Below are positions 6,663-14,532 of a stretch of 16,536 bases of DNA, piece after piece. The notes beneath the pieces are model-generated. The model was given only the letters and a program-made list of their open reading frames with translations, did not search any database and had not been told where the DNA came from. How positions within the stretch are numbered: position 1 is the stretch's first letter; each line of letters opens with the position of its first letter. The position numbers and the translations under genes are program-made. Source of the stretch: Eubacterium sp. (GTDB lineage: Bacteria > Bacillota_A > Clostridia > Lachnospirales > Lachnospiraceae); the NCBI GenBank assembly GCA_023663915.1, contig JAMPGN010000078.1, positions 1 through 16,536 on the forward strand, in the 5' to 3' direction.

Positions 6663-7733
6663 TTATTTCTTTCCTTCCGTCCGTTCCAGCATATCCCAGC
6701 AGCCCCACATATACATGATGCCAAGTGCCCTGTCATACAGACCATAACCCGGACGGCACTGCTCGCCCCAGATATGCCTGCCATGATCCGGACGAATATA
6801 CCCGTCATAACCGCAGTCATGGTAAGCGCGCATGATTTCCAAAATGCCTACGTCTCCGTCGCAGTCGCGGTGGGATGCCTCGGTAAAGTCCCCATTCGGG
6901 AAATGCTTCACGTTGCGGACATGCGCAAAGGCGATCCGGTCACAGTATGTCCGGATAATATCCGGCACATCATTGTCAGGATTCGCGCCAAGAGAACCCG
7001 AACACAGGCACAGGCAGTTATACTCATCGTCCACCATGGATAAGAAACGGCCAATCGATTCCTTGTCCACCAAAAGACGCGGAAGACCGAAGATATCCCA
7101 CGGCGGATCATCCTGATGAATCGCCATCTTGATACCTGTCTCATGGCATGTCGGCATGATCGCTTCAAGGAAATATTTCAGATTATCCCACAGTTTCTCT
7201 TTTGTCACCGGGCGGTATGCCTCAAAAAGCTCATCCAGTTTCGCCATACGCTCCGGCTCCCAGCCCGGAAATGTCATGCCGTGAAGGTTCTCAAGGATGT
7301 AGTTCGCCATCTCCTTGTAATCCTCCTGGATCTTCGCCTTCTCATAAAACAGCGCCGTAGAGCCATCTTCCATCGGATGGAAAAGATCGGTTCTTGTCCA
7401 GTCGAAAATCGGCATGAAATTATAGGTCACTACTTTCACCCCGAATTTGGCAAGATTGCGCAATGTCTGCTTATAATTCTCAATGTATTGGTCTCGCGTC
7501 GGCAGTCCGATCTTGATATCATCATGAACATTCACACTCTCCACAACATCCATGTTGAAACCGTGATCCTCAATCTGGTGGCGCATCTTCTCGATCTCGT
7601 CCACCTCCCACACCTCGCCTGCCGCCTTATCGTGCAGCGCCCAGACAAGGCCTGTCACACCAGGAATCTGTTTGATCTGCTCCTGTGTGATACTGTCGTT
7701 TCCCTCGCCGTACCAGCGAAAAGTCATCTGCAT
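6663..7733 (-). CDS. uxuA: D-mannonate dehydratase
   Basis: UxuA removes water from D-mannonate to give 2-keto-3-deoxy-D-gluconate. The 356-aa length fits the short form found in B. subtilis (about 360 aa; E. coli is longer). The protein begins MTFRWYGEGND, followed by GVTGLVWALHD, both family landmarks of this xylose-isomerase-like barrel. Likely metal/active-site residues lie in HQDDPPW (206-212), CSGSLGANPDNDV (244-256), HVRNVK (271-276), HRDCDGD (288-294) and RPDHGRHIW (314-322). An excellent AAGGAGG is 8 bp upstream of the ATG. A 13-bp perfect hairpin sits about 28 bp upstream of the start, between this gene and the GH3 gene. Confidence 0.96.
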   Translation of the reverse strand: MQMTFRWYGEGNDSITQEQIKQIPGVTGLVWALHDKAAGEVWEVDEIEKMRHQIEDHGFNMDVVESVNVHDDIKIGLPTRDQYIENYKQTLRNLAKFGVKVVTYNFMPIFDWTRTDLFHPMEDGSTALFYEKAKIQEDYKEMANYILENLHGMTFPGWEPERMAKLDELFEAYRPVTKEKLWDNLKYFLEAIMPTCHETGIKMAIHQDDPPWDIFGLPRLLVDKESIGRFLSMVDDEYNCLCLCSGSLGANPDNDVPDIIRTYCDRIAFAHVRNVKHFPNGDFTEASHRDCDGDVGILEIMRAYHDCGYDGYIRPDHGRHIWGEQCRPGYGLYDRALGIMYMWGCWDMLERTEGKK

Positions 7734-7760
7734 AAAACATACCTCCTTCTTTTTGAATAT

Positions 7761-7794
7761 GCTCTCGGAAATTTATACTACAATTTCCGAGAGC
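7761..7794. other. 13-bp perfect inverted repeat in the GH3-uxuA gap
   Basis: GCTCTCGGAAATT (7761-7773) and AATTTCCGAGAGC (7782-7794) flank an 8-base loop. In the operon mRNA (minus strand) the hairpin lies about 50 nt past the GH3 stop and just upstream of the uxuA ribosome binding site. It is followed by an A-rich stretch, not U, so it is not a standard terminator in that direction. On the plus strand it is followed by a T-rich stretch. It could stabilise or process the mRNA, or be an operator. Confidence 0.7.
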
Positions 7795-7844
7795 AATTAT
7801 TCTATTTTTATTCTAAAGATATTCCTTTATTGGAATCCGCCTTC

Positions 7845-9620
7845 TTAAATACGTGTATCAAAAATACCGCAGAAGGAATCCACCGGATCTTCACCCGTAA
7901 ATGCCTCCTCGCCTGCCATCAATTTTGCAACCAATGCATCTAAAGTAGAATCGTTGCTGTCATAGGTATTGATGTAGGTTCTCGCCTGCGGAATATCCGC
8001 AAGTACAAACGGATGTTGCACGCCGACTACCACTACGGGAAGTTCAAACACATACCACGGAATTTCTCCGCCGCCTTTGGTCATGCCAAATGCAGGACGC
8101 GCAACCGGCTGGAATCCGCCCGGAATATCCACCAGCGTGATAATCAGATCTTGATTCTCGCGAAACTCTTTAATCGGGGTCTTGCCTGCAAAATACATGT
8201 TAATGTCAGGTTTCTCCCCTGCCTGTATCTGTTTCTGCATCTTCTCAATCGGACTCTCATATATAAATGCATCAAATCCCTTCGCCGTCAATTTCTCGCA
8301 CAGCGTTTCTGCAGGAGATTTCTTGGCTCCTCCAAACAACGCTCCAAGTCCCGGTGCAGACAATCCCTTCACATACACGATCATAATCCTCTTATAACGT
8401 TCCGGCGTGATCGGAAGGACATCTTTATCCTTATATTTCACCAGTGTGATCGACTTGTCAGAAATTTCTTTCTGCATTGCAACATGTTCTTCACAGCCGA
8501 CGATCTCATGTAACTGTTCACGCGGCGGCATAATTTCGGTCTTCGCCTTCTTATGCAGTCCCATATGCGCCTTGAGCGCCAGTATGCGGTGAAGAGCATC
8601 GTCAAGACGCTCCTCGGTGATGCGTCCGTCAAGATAACCCTGCTTCATGCTCGCAAAATCTTCTTCCATCTCATTGAAGAATAAGAACATGTCCACGCCC
8701 GCCGCAATCGCTGCCGGAAGCATGTCGCTTCGTTTCATGCGGCAAGTCAATCCTACCATATGTGACGCATCCGTCAATATCATTCCATTGAACCCTAACT
8801 TCCCACGCAGCAAACCCTGAATCAACTCCGGTGAAAGCGTCGCGGGCATCATCTCGTCATCCGTGATATCCGGATTGAAATGGCGCGCATATGCCGGCTG
8901 CATGATATGCCCCGCCATAATCGCTTCGAGTCCGTTGTCGATAAGCGTCTTGTAAACCATACCGAACGTCTCATCCCACTCTTCACAGCTCATGTCGTTC
9001 ACGCTGTTTGCCACATGCTGGTCACGGAAATCCAGTCCGTCACCGGGAAAATGCTTCGCCGCACAGCTAAAGCCCGGATTCGCATGCGCGCCGTCCATAT
9101 ATGCCTTCGCCATCTCGGCTACTCGCTTCGGATCGTTACCATAAGTGCGCAGTCCGATAACCGGATTCTCCCAGTTATAAAGAATATCGCTGACCGGCGC
9201 AAAAGATAAATTACAGCCGATCGCCGCCGCTTCCTTGTTCGACATATAGCCTAACTGATAGGCATAGTCTACATTTCTTGTGGCACCGATCTTCGTCTGA
9301 CTACCGATCATCGTGCCGTCCGTGCAGGCTCCGTTTCCGCCATTCTCCGTATTGCAAGCGATAATCAGCGGAATTTTGCTATTTTCCTGCAGAATACGAT
9401 TCTGCTCATAAATCTCGTCAGCTATGCCGGGATTGTAACGAATACCTCCAATATGGTAATCATTCACCGTCATCTTGAGATAATCTTCGGTGCGTGATGA
9501 ACCCATATTGAAAAACAATTGTCCGATCTTCTCATCGGTATCCATACTTGCAATGGTGTCTTCCACCCATTTACAGTCTTCATCTGATAAGTTGAACGGC
9601 TTTGCCTTCATATCTACCAT
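7845..9620 (-). CDS. Glycoside hydrolase family 3, beta-N-acetylhexosaminidase (NagZ)-like
   Basis: This 591-aa GH3 enzyme has no signal peptide, so it acts in the cytoplasm. The TIM-barrel domain (about 20-350) has AAKHFPGDG (187-195) followed by DFRDQH (197-202), where D200 and H202 match the Asp-His acid/base dyad of NagZ-type hexosaminidases. The nucleophile is predicted to be D284 in GMILTDASHMVG. A C-terminal alpha/beta domain follows (about 385-591), as in the longer two-domain NagZ proteins. The dyad argues for beta-N-acetylhexosaminidase rather than beta-glucosidase, but substrate cannot be fixed from motifs. AAGGAG is about 10 bp upstream of ATG 9620. It is 44 bp after the HAD gene. 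With the GH2 enzyme it probably trims an imported oligosaccharide to monosaccharides. Confidence 0.85.
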   Translation of the reverse strand: MVDMKAKPFNLSDEDCKWVEDTIASMDTDEKIGQLFFNMGSSRTEDYLKMTVNDYHIGGIRYNPGIADEIYEQNRILQENSKIPLIIACNTENGGNGACTDGTMIGSQTKIGATRNVDYAYQLGYMSNKEAAAIGCNLSFAPVSDILYNWENPVIGLRTYGNDPKRVAEMAKAYMDGAHANPGFSCAAKHFPGDGLDFRDQHVANSVNDMSCEEWDETFGMVYKTLIDNGLEAIMAGHIMQPAYARHFNPDITDDEMMPATLSPELIQGLLRGKLGFNGMILTDASHMVGLTCRMKRSDMLPAAIAAGVDMFLFFNEMEEDFASMKQGYLDGRITEERLDDALHRILALKAHMGLHKKAKTEIMPPREQLHEIVGCEEHVAMQKEISDKSITLVKYKDKDVLPITPERYKRIMIVYVKGLSAPGLGALFGGAKKSPAETLCEKLTAKGFDAFIYESPIEKMQKQIQAGEKPDINMYFAGKTPIKEFRENQDLIITLVDIPGGFQPVARPAFGMTKGGGEIPWYVFELPVVVVGVQHPFVLADIPQARTYINTYDSNDSTLDALVAKLMAGEEAFTGEDPVDSFCGIFDTRI

Positions 9621-9664
9621 TCTACCATCTCTCCTTTTCTATTTGATAACGTTTCCATACTTGT

Positions 9665-10513
9665 CTAATTTTGCCCAAGATTCTTAAGAAACTGGTCTTT
9701 CTTTTGCTGCTGATAGCCTTGATCGTAATCACCAGCAAGAAAATGTTCGATTCCCTCTTTGACAAATTCCTCCCAGCTCTCCGCTTCATGACGTACCAGA
9801 ATCGGATAATAGTATACCCCGTTTTGCTCCGCCGCATCTAAATCGCCCGGAGCATCACCGCACATCAACACGTGATCCGGAGCGTACCCCCGCTTCATCA
9901 ACTCGCCGATACAGAATGCTTTGCTTCCGGCATCCTGTGCCAGCACGACATCCGTATATTCCAGCAGCCCGTAGAAATCCCACTCGTCCAGTACTGCACT
10001 TAAGTTCGCGCTGGATACAATCGCGATATCTGCATCCCGGTACGCCCTTTTCAGAGCTTCCAGCACTCCGGCAAAAGGACGTTTGTCCTCCTCCGGAAGC
10101 CTGTCTATGGACTGGTTCACCGCAATGCTCCAAGCCAGTGCTTTGCGCAGACAGATATTGTCATTGACGGAAATCTCACGTTCCAGCGCGGCATTAGATA
10201 ATTCCGGCGTCTCCTGAACCCATTTGGCAAGCGCATCTAATTCCTCAATCTCGCAGTATTTCTCCTGTATCTCTCCAAGCGCCTTCACAAGCCCCTTGAA
10301 ACGGTTGATGCCGCGTGTCATTGTGTACAGATTGATCTCGTTCCAGCGTTCCAGTATCGCGTCGCGCCACTCTTCCAGCCCCCACTCCGCAACCATGCAG
10401 GGGCCGAAGCAGCGGATATGTTTGATGTCCATCGTGTCCATTGCGCAGCCGTCACTATCCACACACACCAGATAGTCGCTTCGCTTCGTGTATGCCCAAA
10501 ACTTATCTGCCAT
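9665..10513 (-). CDS. HAD-superfamily hydrolase (probable sugar-phosphatase-type)
   Basis: This 282-aa cytoplasmic protein has all four HAD motifs: motif I CVDSDGCAMDT with D19 (nucleophile) and D21, motif II VSSAN (S167/S168), motif III K198 in DAGSKAF, and motif IV CGDAPGD (218-224). The long insert between motifs I and II (about residues 30-150) is an alpha-helical cap of the C1 type, common in small-molecule phosphatases and phosphoglucomutases. The motif I second Asp is present, so phosphatase or mutase activity is plausible. The C-terminal tail is Gln/Lys-rich. An AGGAGGG lies 6-8 bp upstream. It sits 26 bp after the symporter gene and before GH3, so it is co-transcribed, but it has no standard step in glucuronate catabolism. 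Substrate unknown. Confidence 0.85.
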   Translation of the reverse strand: MADKFWAYTKRSDYLVCVDSDGCAMDTMDIKHIRCFGPCMVAEWGLEEWRDAILERWNEINLYTMTRGINRFKGLVKALGEIQEKYCEIEELDALAKWVQETPELSNAALEREISVNDNICLRKALAWSIAVNQSIDRLPEEDKRPFAGVLEALKRAYRDADIAIVSSANLSAVLDEWDFYGLLEYTDVVLAQDAGSKAFCIGELMKRGYAPDHVLMCGDAPGDLDAAEQNGVYYYPILVRHEAESWEEFVKEGIEHFLAGDYDQGYQQQKKDQFLKNLGQN

Positions 10514-10539
10514 TCTTCAGCCCTCCTATCATTTCTGCA

Positions 10540-11928
10540 TTATTTTCTTCTGCGGGCAAGTTCTGCCACGTTCTCTTCCACCTTCTTCTTATTCAACGGA
10601 TAGATTAAAACAAGGCATACCGCAACCAGCACGAAACCGATGATCGGCGCAACACAGGAAAGTGTGAAAATCCTCTCTGTGATAACCGGGTCAAAAGCTG
10701 TCTCCGTCGTATAGCCGATCATGGAAAGCAGTGCTCCGGTAAGTCCTGATGAGAGCGCCTGTCCGAGTTTCCTCGCAAATGAATATACCGAATAAATTGT
10801 ACCGTCCTCACGCACGCCATTCTTGACTTCCGCGTCATCGATGACATCCGTGATCATCGCCCAGATTACCGTGTTAAAGAATCCAAGTCCTATATAAGCA
10901 ACCGTAAAGAATGCCACATACACATATGCATTTGCCGGATGCGCAATCAGACATAACAGATATATAACTGCCGAAACCGAGCAGGAAACCACGGAAAGCT
11001 CTTTCTTGCCAAACTTGCTAGCTAACTTTCCTGCCAGCGGCGCACAGATCGCCAGCATCGCAACGCTTCCTGCCAGCGAGGCCGCCGACTGCGCCCCTGC
11101 GTTTCCATAATAATTCGGGAATACATAACCTGACATTCCCTGCATGGTCAGCATCGCAAGAAGTAGCGCGATTGCCGCCGCAATGATACCTAACAATGAA
11201 CGGTTTGTGCCTAAACTCTTAAGCATTTTGCCAATATCCAACTTTGTATTGTTCGCCGGAACCTCCACACGCTCTGTCACGAGATGGAAGCAAAGTAGAT
11301 AGCAGATAATTGCCATCACGCCGAACACGCCTGCAATCAATGTCATACGGCTACCGGATAAAACAGTATTTCCATCGACTACTTCATATGCGAACATCGG
11401 AGTACCTACACCGATTACCAGACCTGCAAGCGTCGCGCCGATCGTTCTCCATGTGGAGAGGGAAGCACGGTCTTTGGGGTCAGCGGAAACCGCAGATGCC
11501 ATGGAACCATAAGGAATATTAATGGATGTGTAGAATATAGAACCCCACAGGATATAAGTCACAACCATCCAGAATACCTTAAAGCCATATGCCATGCCAG
11601 CAAATCCTGATTGGAAAATCAGGAAAGAAGCGATCGCCACCGGTCCACACATACGCCTGATCCACGGTTTGAATTTGCCGTCCTTGGTCGGTTTGGAACG
11701 GTCAACAATCTGTCCCATCGTCACGTCTGTCACGGCATCGACAAATCGCGCTGCCATCATCAGCACACCCACAATGAACGCGTCAATTCCCATAACGTCC
11801 GTATAGAACTTGAGCATAAAACTTGAAGATAAAATAAATGTAAAATCATTACCAAAATCACCGAACATATAGCCCACTTTATCTTTGATGCCAAACGGGG
11901 CTACTGTCTTCTTTGTATTATCTGCCAT
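10540..11928 (-). CDS. GPH-family (glycoside-pentoside-hexuronide) sugar:cation symporter
   Basis: This 462-aa integral membrane protein has about 12 hydrophobic segments in the MelB/UidB-like GPH fold. After the first helix pair comes the family signature ARFVDAVTDVTMG (60-72), with D64 and D68 at the positions of the cation-site acidic residues, followed by the loop VDRSKPTKDGKFKPWI (75-90). A mid-protein hydrophilic loop around residues 215-235 separates the two bundles, and the C-terminus is basic (LNKKKVEENVAELARRRK). AGGAGG lies 8 bp upstream of the ATG. It follows the GH2 gene across a 181-bp gap rich in inverted repeats and precedes the HAD gene. By context it imports the glucuronide or uronate-containing oligosaccharide. 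Confidence 0.93.
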   Translation of the reverse strand: MADNTKKTVAPFGIKDKVGYMFGDFGNDFTFILSSSFMLKFYTDVMGIDAFIVGVLMMAARFVDAVTDVTMGQIVDRSKPTKDGKFKPWIRRMCGPVAIASFLIFQSGFAGMAYGFKVFWMVVTYILWGSIFYTSINIPYGSMASAVSADPKDRASLSTWRTIGATLAGLVIGVGTPMFAYEVVDGNTVLSGSRMTLIAGVFGVMAIICYLLCFHLVTERVEVPANNTKLDIGKMLKSLGTNRSLLGIIAAAIALLLAMLTMQGMSGYVFPNYYGNAGAQSAASLAGSVAMLAICAPLAGKLASKFGKKELSVVSCSVSAVIYLLCLIAHPANAYVYVAFFTVAYIGLGFFNTVIWAMITDVIDDAEVKNGVREDGTIYSVYSFARKLGQALSSGLTGALLSMIGYTTETAFDPVITERIFTLSCVAPIIGFVLVAVCLVLIYPLNKKKVEENVAELARRRK

Positions 11929-11943
11929 ATCAAAATCCTCCTC

Positions 11944-11956
11944 ACGGATTATCCGT
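11944..11956. other. 13-nt palindrome beside the symporter ribosome binding site
   Basis: ACGGATTATCCGT is a perfect 6+1+6 palindrome immediately upstream of the symporter AGGAGG. On the plus strand it is followed by six T. In the operon mRNA it would form a small hairpin next to the Shine-Dalgarno, or it could be a protein-binding site. Confidence 0.5.
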
Positions 11957-11962
11957 TTTTTC

Positions 11963-11980
11963 TATAAGAAATTCCTACGC
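11963..11980. repeat. 18-bp intergenic repeat, copy 2 (inverted)
   Basis: The minus strand reads GCGTAGGAATTTCTTATA, 17 of 18 identical to 2248-2265. It lies in the leader of the symporter gene, close to a weak TATAGA -10-like box on the minus strand with no clear -35. Confidence 0.55.
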
Positions 11981-12006
11981 AAACGAACATCATCTCGTTT
12001 TTTTAT

Positions 12007-12060
12007 TTGAGACGTGCAGAAATTATGTATTCCACATAATTTCATGCACGCCTGTCTCAA
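12007..12060. other. Long imperfect hairpin in the GH2-symporter gap
   Basis: Three paired blocks nest: TTGAGAC/GTCTCAA (12007-12013 with 12054-12060), GTGCA/TGCAC (12014-12018 with 12045-12049) and GAAATTATGT/ACATAATTTC (12019-12028 with 12034-12043), around a 5-nt loop. That is 22 pairs with two small bulges. It lies about 50 nt past the GH2 stop on the operon strand. In that direction it is followed by A-rich, not U-rich, sequence, so it looks more like an mRNA end-protecting or processing structure than a simple terminator. Confidence 0.65.
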
Positions 12061-12109
12061 TTTTCGTGACTTTCACTTACGCTTCATTCACGAAACATTC
12101 TCTGAACCA

Positions 12110-14377
12110 TTACACTTTATCGATCTTGATCAGTTGTGCATTCAGGCTCTCTAAGAATCCTTCCGGCAGCATGTTTCCAGCCATCGCCATCATGCCTTCT
12201 GGCGCCATGCTCTTCATCATATCCCACATGCCGACACCCGGTTTCACATCAAAATTAGTTGCCAGCTTCACTGCCTTGGATACGATTTCCATCGCCTCAG
12301 GACACTCCCCGATCTCTTCCATCGTGCACTTCACGTTGTACTTGCCTTCCGGGAACTCCATCGGCTCTTTGAGATTAAGGTCGCCAGCCAGCTTAAACCA
12401 GTTCGCTACACCTTCCGCCCTCTCATTCACTTCCGGAAGAACATAGATGTCCGGCTCCTTCTCCACCTTCTCAAGCGTCATACTGTCCTTACAGTTTCCA
12501 GCCAGTGCCAGAATACTGTTAAAGCCGTCTTTCAACGCAACCGTGAAAACAAATACCTTGTCCGCCGTCATAACTTCGGCAAGCTCCCCATTGACAAACA
12601 GGGAAACCGTAGGCAGGTTCGAGTATACACGGATCTGTGTCGTCTCGCCCGCACGCTGCGCATAACGCTTGCCGCACAGATGCACCATAGGCTCTTTGTT
12701 CCAGTATGCCTTGTAAATATAATAACTATCCTTCTTCGTGAGACGGTCCATCGTCACAAGACCCTTGTTGTTACGTCCTGCCACACCGCCTTCATTTCTC
12801 GCCGCACAGCCGAAATCAAACATGTTCCACACATGGCTCGACCACATCCAAGGACGCTCGTCGAGCACCTTCGCCATATGCTCATGGTACAATGCCTGGT
12901 ACTCCTCGCTGTAATCCTTACATGCCGGATTTGGTCCATGGTAAGTGATGATGCCTTCACAGCCATACTCGGAAAGTCCAAGGCAGATTTCAGGATGTCT
13001 CTCATGGAAGTTGTCAAGCCATGGACCATTATCCTCCATCTTACCTGCGTACCAGCCGAAATAATGATTATAGCTTTCCACGTCCGTAATATTATGTACC
13101 GGACTGTCAATCGGTGTCATGGAAACATGCGCGATCGTGGTCAAACGGGTAGGGTCTAACTTCTTGCACAATGCGTTAAGCTCCTTATGGTTCTCCACCA
13201 ACTGTTCTGAAATACCGCCAATCAAAATCTCGTTAGATACACCCCAAAAGCAGATACACGGGTGATTATAATTCTGAAGAATCAGCTCATGCATCTGTGT
13301 AATACAGTTCTGATGCGCCGCCGGGTCTTGGCTCATCACGCTGATAAACGGAATCTCCGCCCACACGATAAATCCCAGCTCGTCACATGCGTCATAGAAA
13401 TCCTGTGAATGCTGGTAATGCGCGAGACGGATCGTGTTTGCGCCCAACTCCTTGATGATCTGAGCGTCATGATAATGATCCTCTTTCGTCAGTGCATTGC
13501 CCTTGTAAAGCTGGTCCTGATGACGGCTGACGCCACGAAGAGGAGTCGGAACACCGTTTAATATGAAACCCTTGTCCGGATCGCATGAGAAACTTCTGAC
13601 ACCCACGCGCGCCGAAACCGTATCATACGCCTCATTGCGTCTCTGTAACACTGCCGTAACCGTATACAGATATGGATTGTCACAATCCCACAAAACTACG
13701 TCGGGCACATAAATCTTCACCGCCGTGCTGTCTGCCGGACGAACGCAGTAGCCAACCTCTTTCCCGTCTGCATCACAGATACGGTAAAGAACCGTGAAAT
13801 TCTCGTCAGCATCGACTACCCATGTTTCCAACTCAAACTCAGCGCCGCCGCACTGTGCTGGCGTTGCCGTTACCTTTAAGCCATTGCTGCCCCAGTAAGA
13901 TAACTCAAAATGTGTATCCGGCACGCTGATAAGATTCAGTCCACGGTAAAGTCCACCATAAAATGTAAAGTCTGCGGACTGCGGATAGACATTGCTCTTG
14001 TTCTCATTGCTGCATGCCACCACCAGAAGATTGTCTCCGTCTTCCTTGCAAGCCTCCGTGATGTCCGCGCGGATAGTAGAGTATCCACCCTCATGGTAAC
14101 AGATCTCCTTGTCGTTCACATACACCGTCGCCTGCTGCCCTGCCGCCGGGATATCTACAAAAACATGTCCGCCACTCAAAGGCTGTTTCGGCGTCTTGAA
14201 CGTCTTCGCATACCAGTAGCAGCCACGATCATAGCCTCCGTTTCCGTCGTGGCCGTCCACCGCGTTCCATGTGTGCGGCAGATCGACCGTCGTCCAGTCT
14301 GTCGGCAGTTTGTCCGGAAGTCCTGCATCCTTCTGGATAAACCTCCAATCCTTGTTGAGATTGATGATAGTTCTCAT
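12110..14377 (-). CDS. Glycoside hydrolase family 2 (beta-galactosidase/beta-glucuronidase type)
   Basis: The 755-aa cytoplasmic GH2 enzyme has a jelly-roll sugar-binding domain (about 10-150, with FTFYGGLYRG at 138-146), an Ig-like domain (150-265) and a TIM barrel (265-560). Acid/base E383 is in WGVSNE and nucleophile E470 in LGLSEYGCEG. GVSRHQDQ and RLAHYQHSQDFYD are closer to beta-galactosidase-like GH2s, while RNNKG (535-539) contains an N-x-K pattern seen in beta-glucuronidases but also in other GH2s. Context favours release of glucuronate; the sequence alone does not settle it. A ~110-residue tail follows residue 640, ending in a Met-rich helix (about 717-741). The start at 14377 has AAAGGAGG 7 bp upstream; an in-frame ATG at 14437 has no site. 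First gene of the operon. Confidence 0.88.
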   Translation of the reverse strand: MRTIINLNKDWRFIQKDAGLPDKLPTDWTTVDLPHTWNAVDGHDGNGGYDRGCYWYAKTFKTPKQPLSGGHVFVDIPAAGQQATVYVNDKEICYHEGGYSTIRADITEACKEDGDNLLVVACSNENKSNVYPQSADFTFYGGLYRGLNLISVPDTHFELSYWGSNGLKVTATPAQCGGAEFELETWVVDADENFTVLYRICDADGKEVGYCVRPADSTAVKIYVPDVVLWDCDNPYLYTVTAVLQRRNEAYDTVSARVGVRSFSCDPDKGFILNGVPTPLRGVSRHQDQLYKGNALTKEDHYHDAQIIKELGANTIRLAHYQHSQDFYDACDELGFIVWAEIPFISVMSQDPAAHQNCITQMHELILQNYNHPCICFWGVSNEILIGGISEQLVENHKELNALCKKLDPTRLTTIAHVSMTPIDSPVHNITDVESYNHYFGWYAGKMEDNGPWLDNFHERHPEICLGLSEYGCEGIITYHGPNPACKDYSEEYQALYHEHMAKVLDERPWMWSSHVWNMFDFGCAARNEGGVAGRNNKGLVTMDRLTKKDSYYIYKAYWNKEPMVHLCGKRYAQRAGETTQIRVYSNLPTVSLFVNGELAEVMTADKVFVFTVALKDGFNSILALAGNCKDSMTLEKVEKEPDIYVLPEVNERAEGVANWFKLAGDLNLKEPMEFPEGKYNVKCTMEEIGECPEAMEIVSKAVKLATNFDVKPGVGMWDMMKSMAPEGMMAMAGNMLPEGFLESLNAQLIKIDKV

Positions 14378-14401
14378 GTAAAATCCTCCTTTCGGTTGTA
14401 C

Positions 14402-14476
14402 GGCGGTCATGCATTGCCATTTCTTATTGCCTGCCATTTCTGCACGGCAAAGTCACCAATGCACGCCATAACCGCC
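14402..14476 (-). promoter_or_regulatory. Structured 5' leader of the GH2-led operon
   Basis: GGCGGTCATGCATTG (14402-14416) is an imperfect inverted repeat of 14457-14476 (CAATGCACGCCATAACCGCC), with a 5-nt bulge in the right arm. In the minus-strand mRNA this makes a stem enclosing about 40 nt, in which AGAAATGGCA occurs twice. It ends about 10 nt before the GH2 Shine-Dalgarno. It matches no riboswitch class I recognise. Confidence 0.5.
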
Positions 14477-14494
14477 TCATTGCATATGTGTTAA

Positions 14495-14525
14495 TTTATA
14501 CAATTTTCTCTACACAATATGACAT
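14495..14525 (-). promoter_or_regulatory. Candidate promoter of the GH2-led glucuronide operon
   Basis: On the minus strand TATAAA lies at 14500-14495, with ATGTCA (4 of 6 to TTGACA) at 14525-14520 and a 19-bp spacer. The -35 is weak and the spacing long, as expected for an activator-dependent promoter. The predicted mRNA leader is about 110 nt and includes the inverted repeat at 14402-14476. Confidence 0.4.
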
Positions 14526-14532
14526 TTTTTGT

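Noticed and set aside
7761..7794. Hairpin as an intrinsic terminator of the GH3 gene
   Set aside because: On the operon strand it is followed by A-rich sequence and then the uxuA Shine-Dalgarno, with no U-tract.
7116..7943. 275-aa plus-strand reading frame
   Set aside because: It lies antisense to uxuA and the 3' end of GH3, has no Shine-Dalgarno, a low-complexity His/Leu/Arg-rich composition and no family features; it is a shadow of the real genes.
12763..12773. N-x-K (N536-N537-K538) in GH2 as proof of beta-glucuronidase activity
   Set aside because: Similar N-x-K-G sequences also occur in other GH2 enzymes, and the rest of the active-site region is galactosidase-like, so the motif alone is not decisive.
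13910..14494. 194-aa plus-strand reading frame across the GH2 start
   Set aside because: Antisense to the GH2 N-terminus and its leader; no ribosome binding site or recognisable domain.
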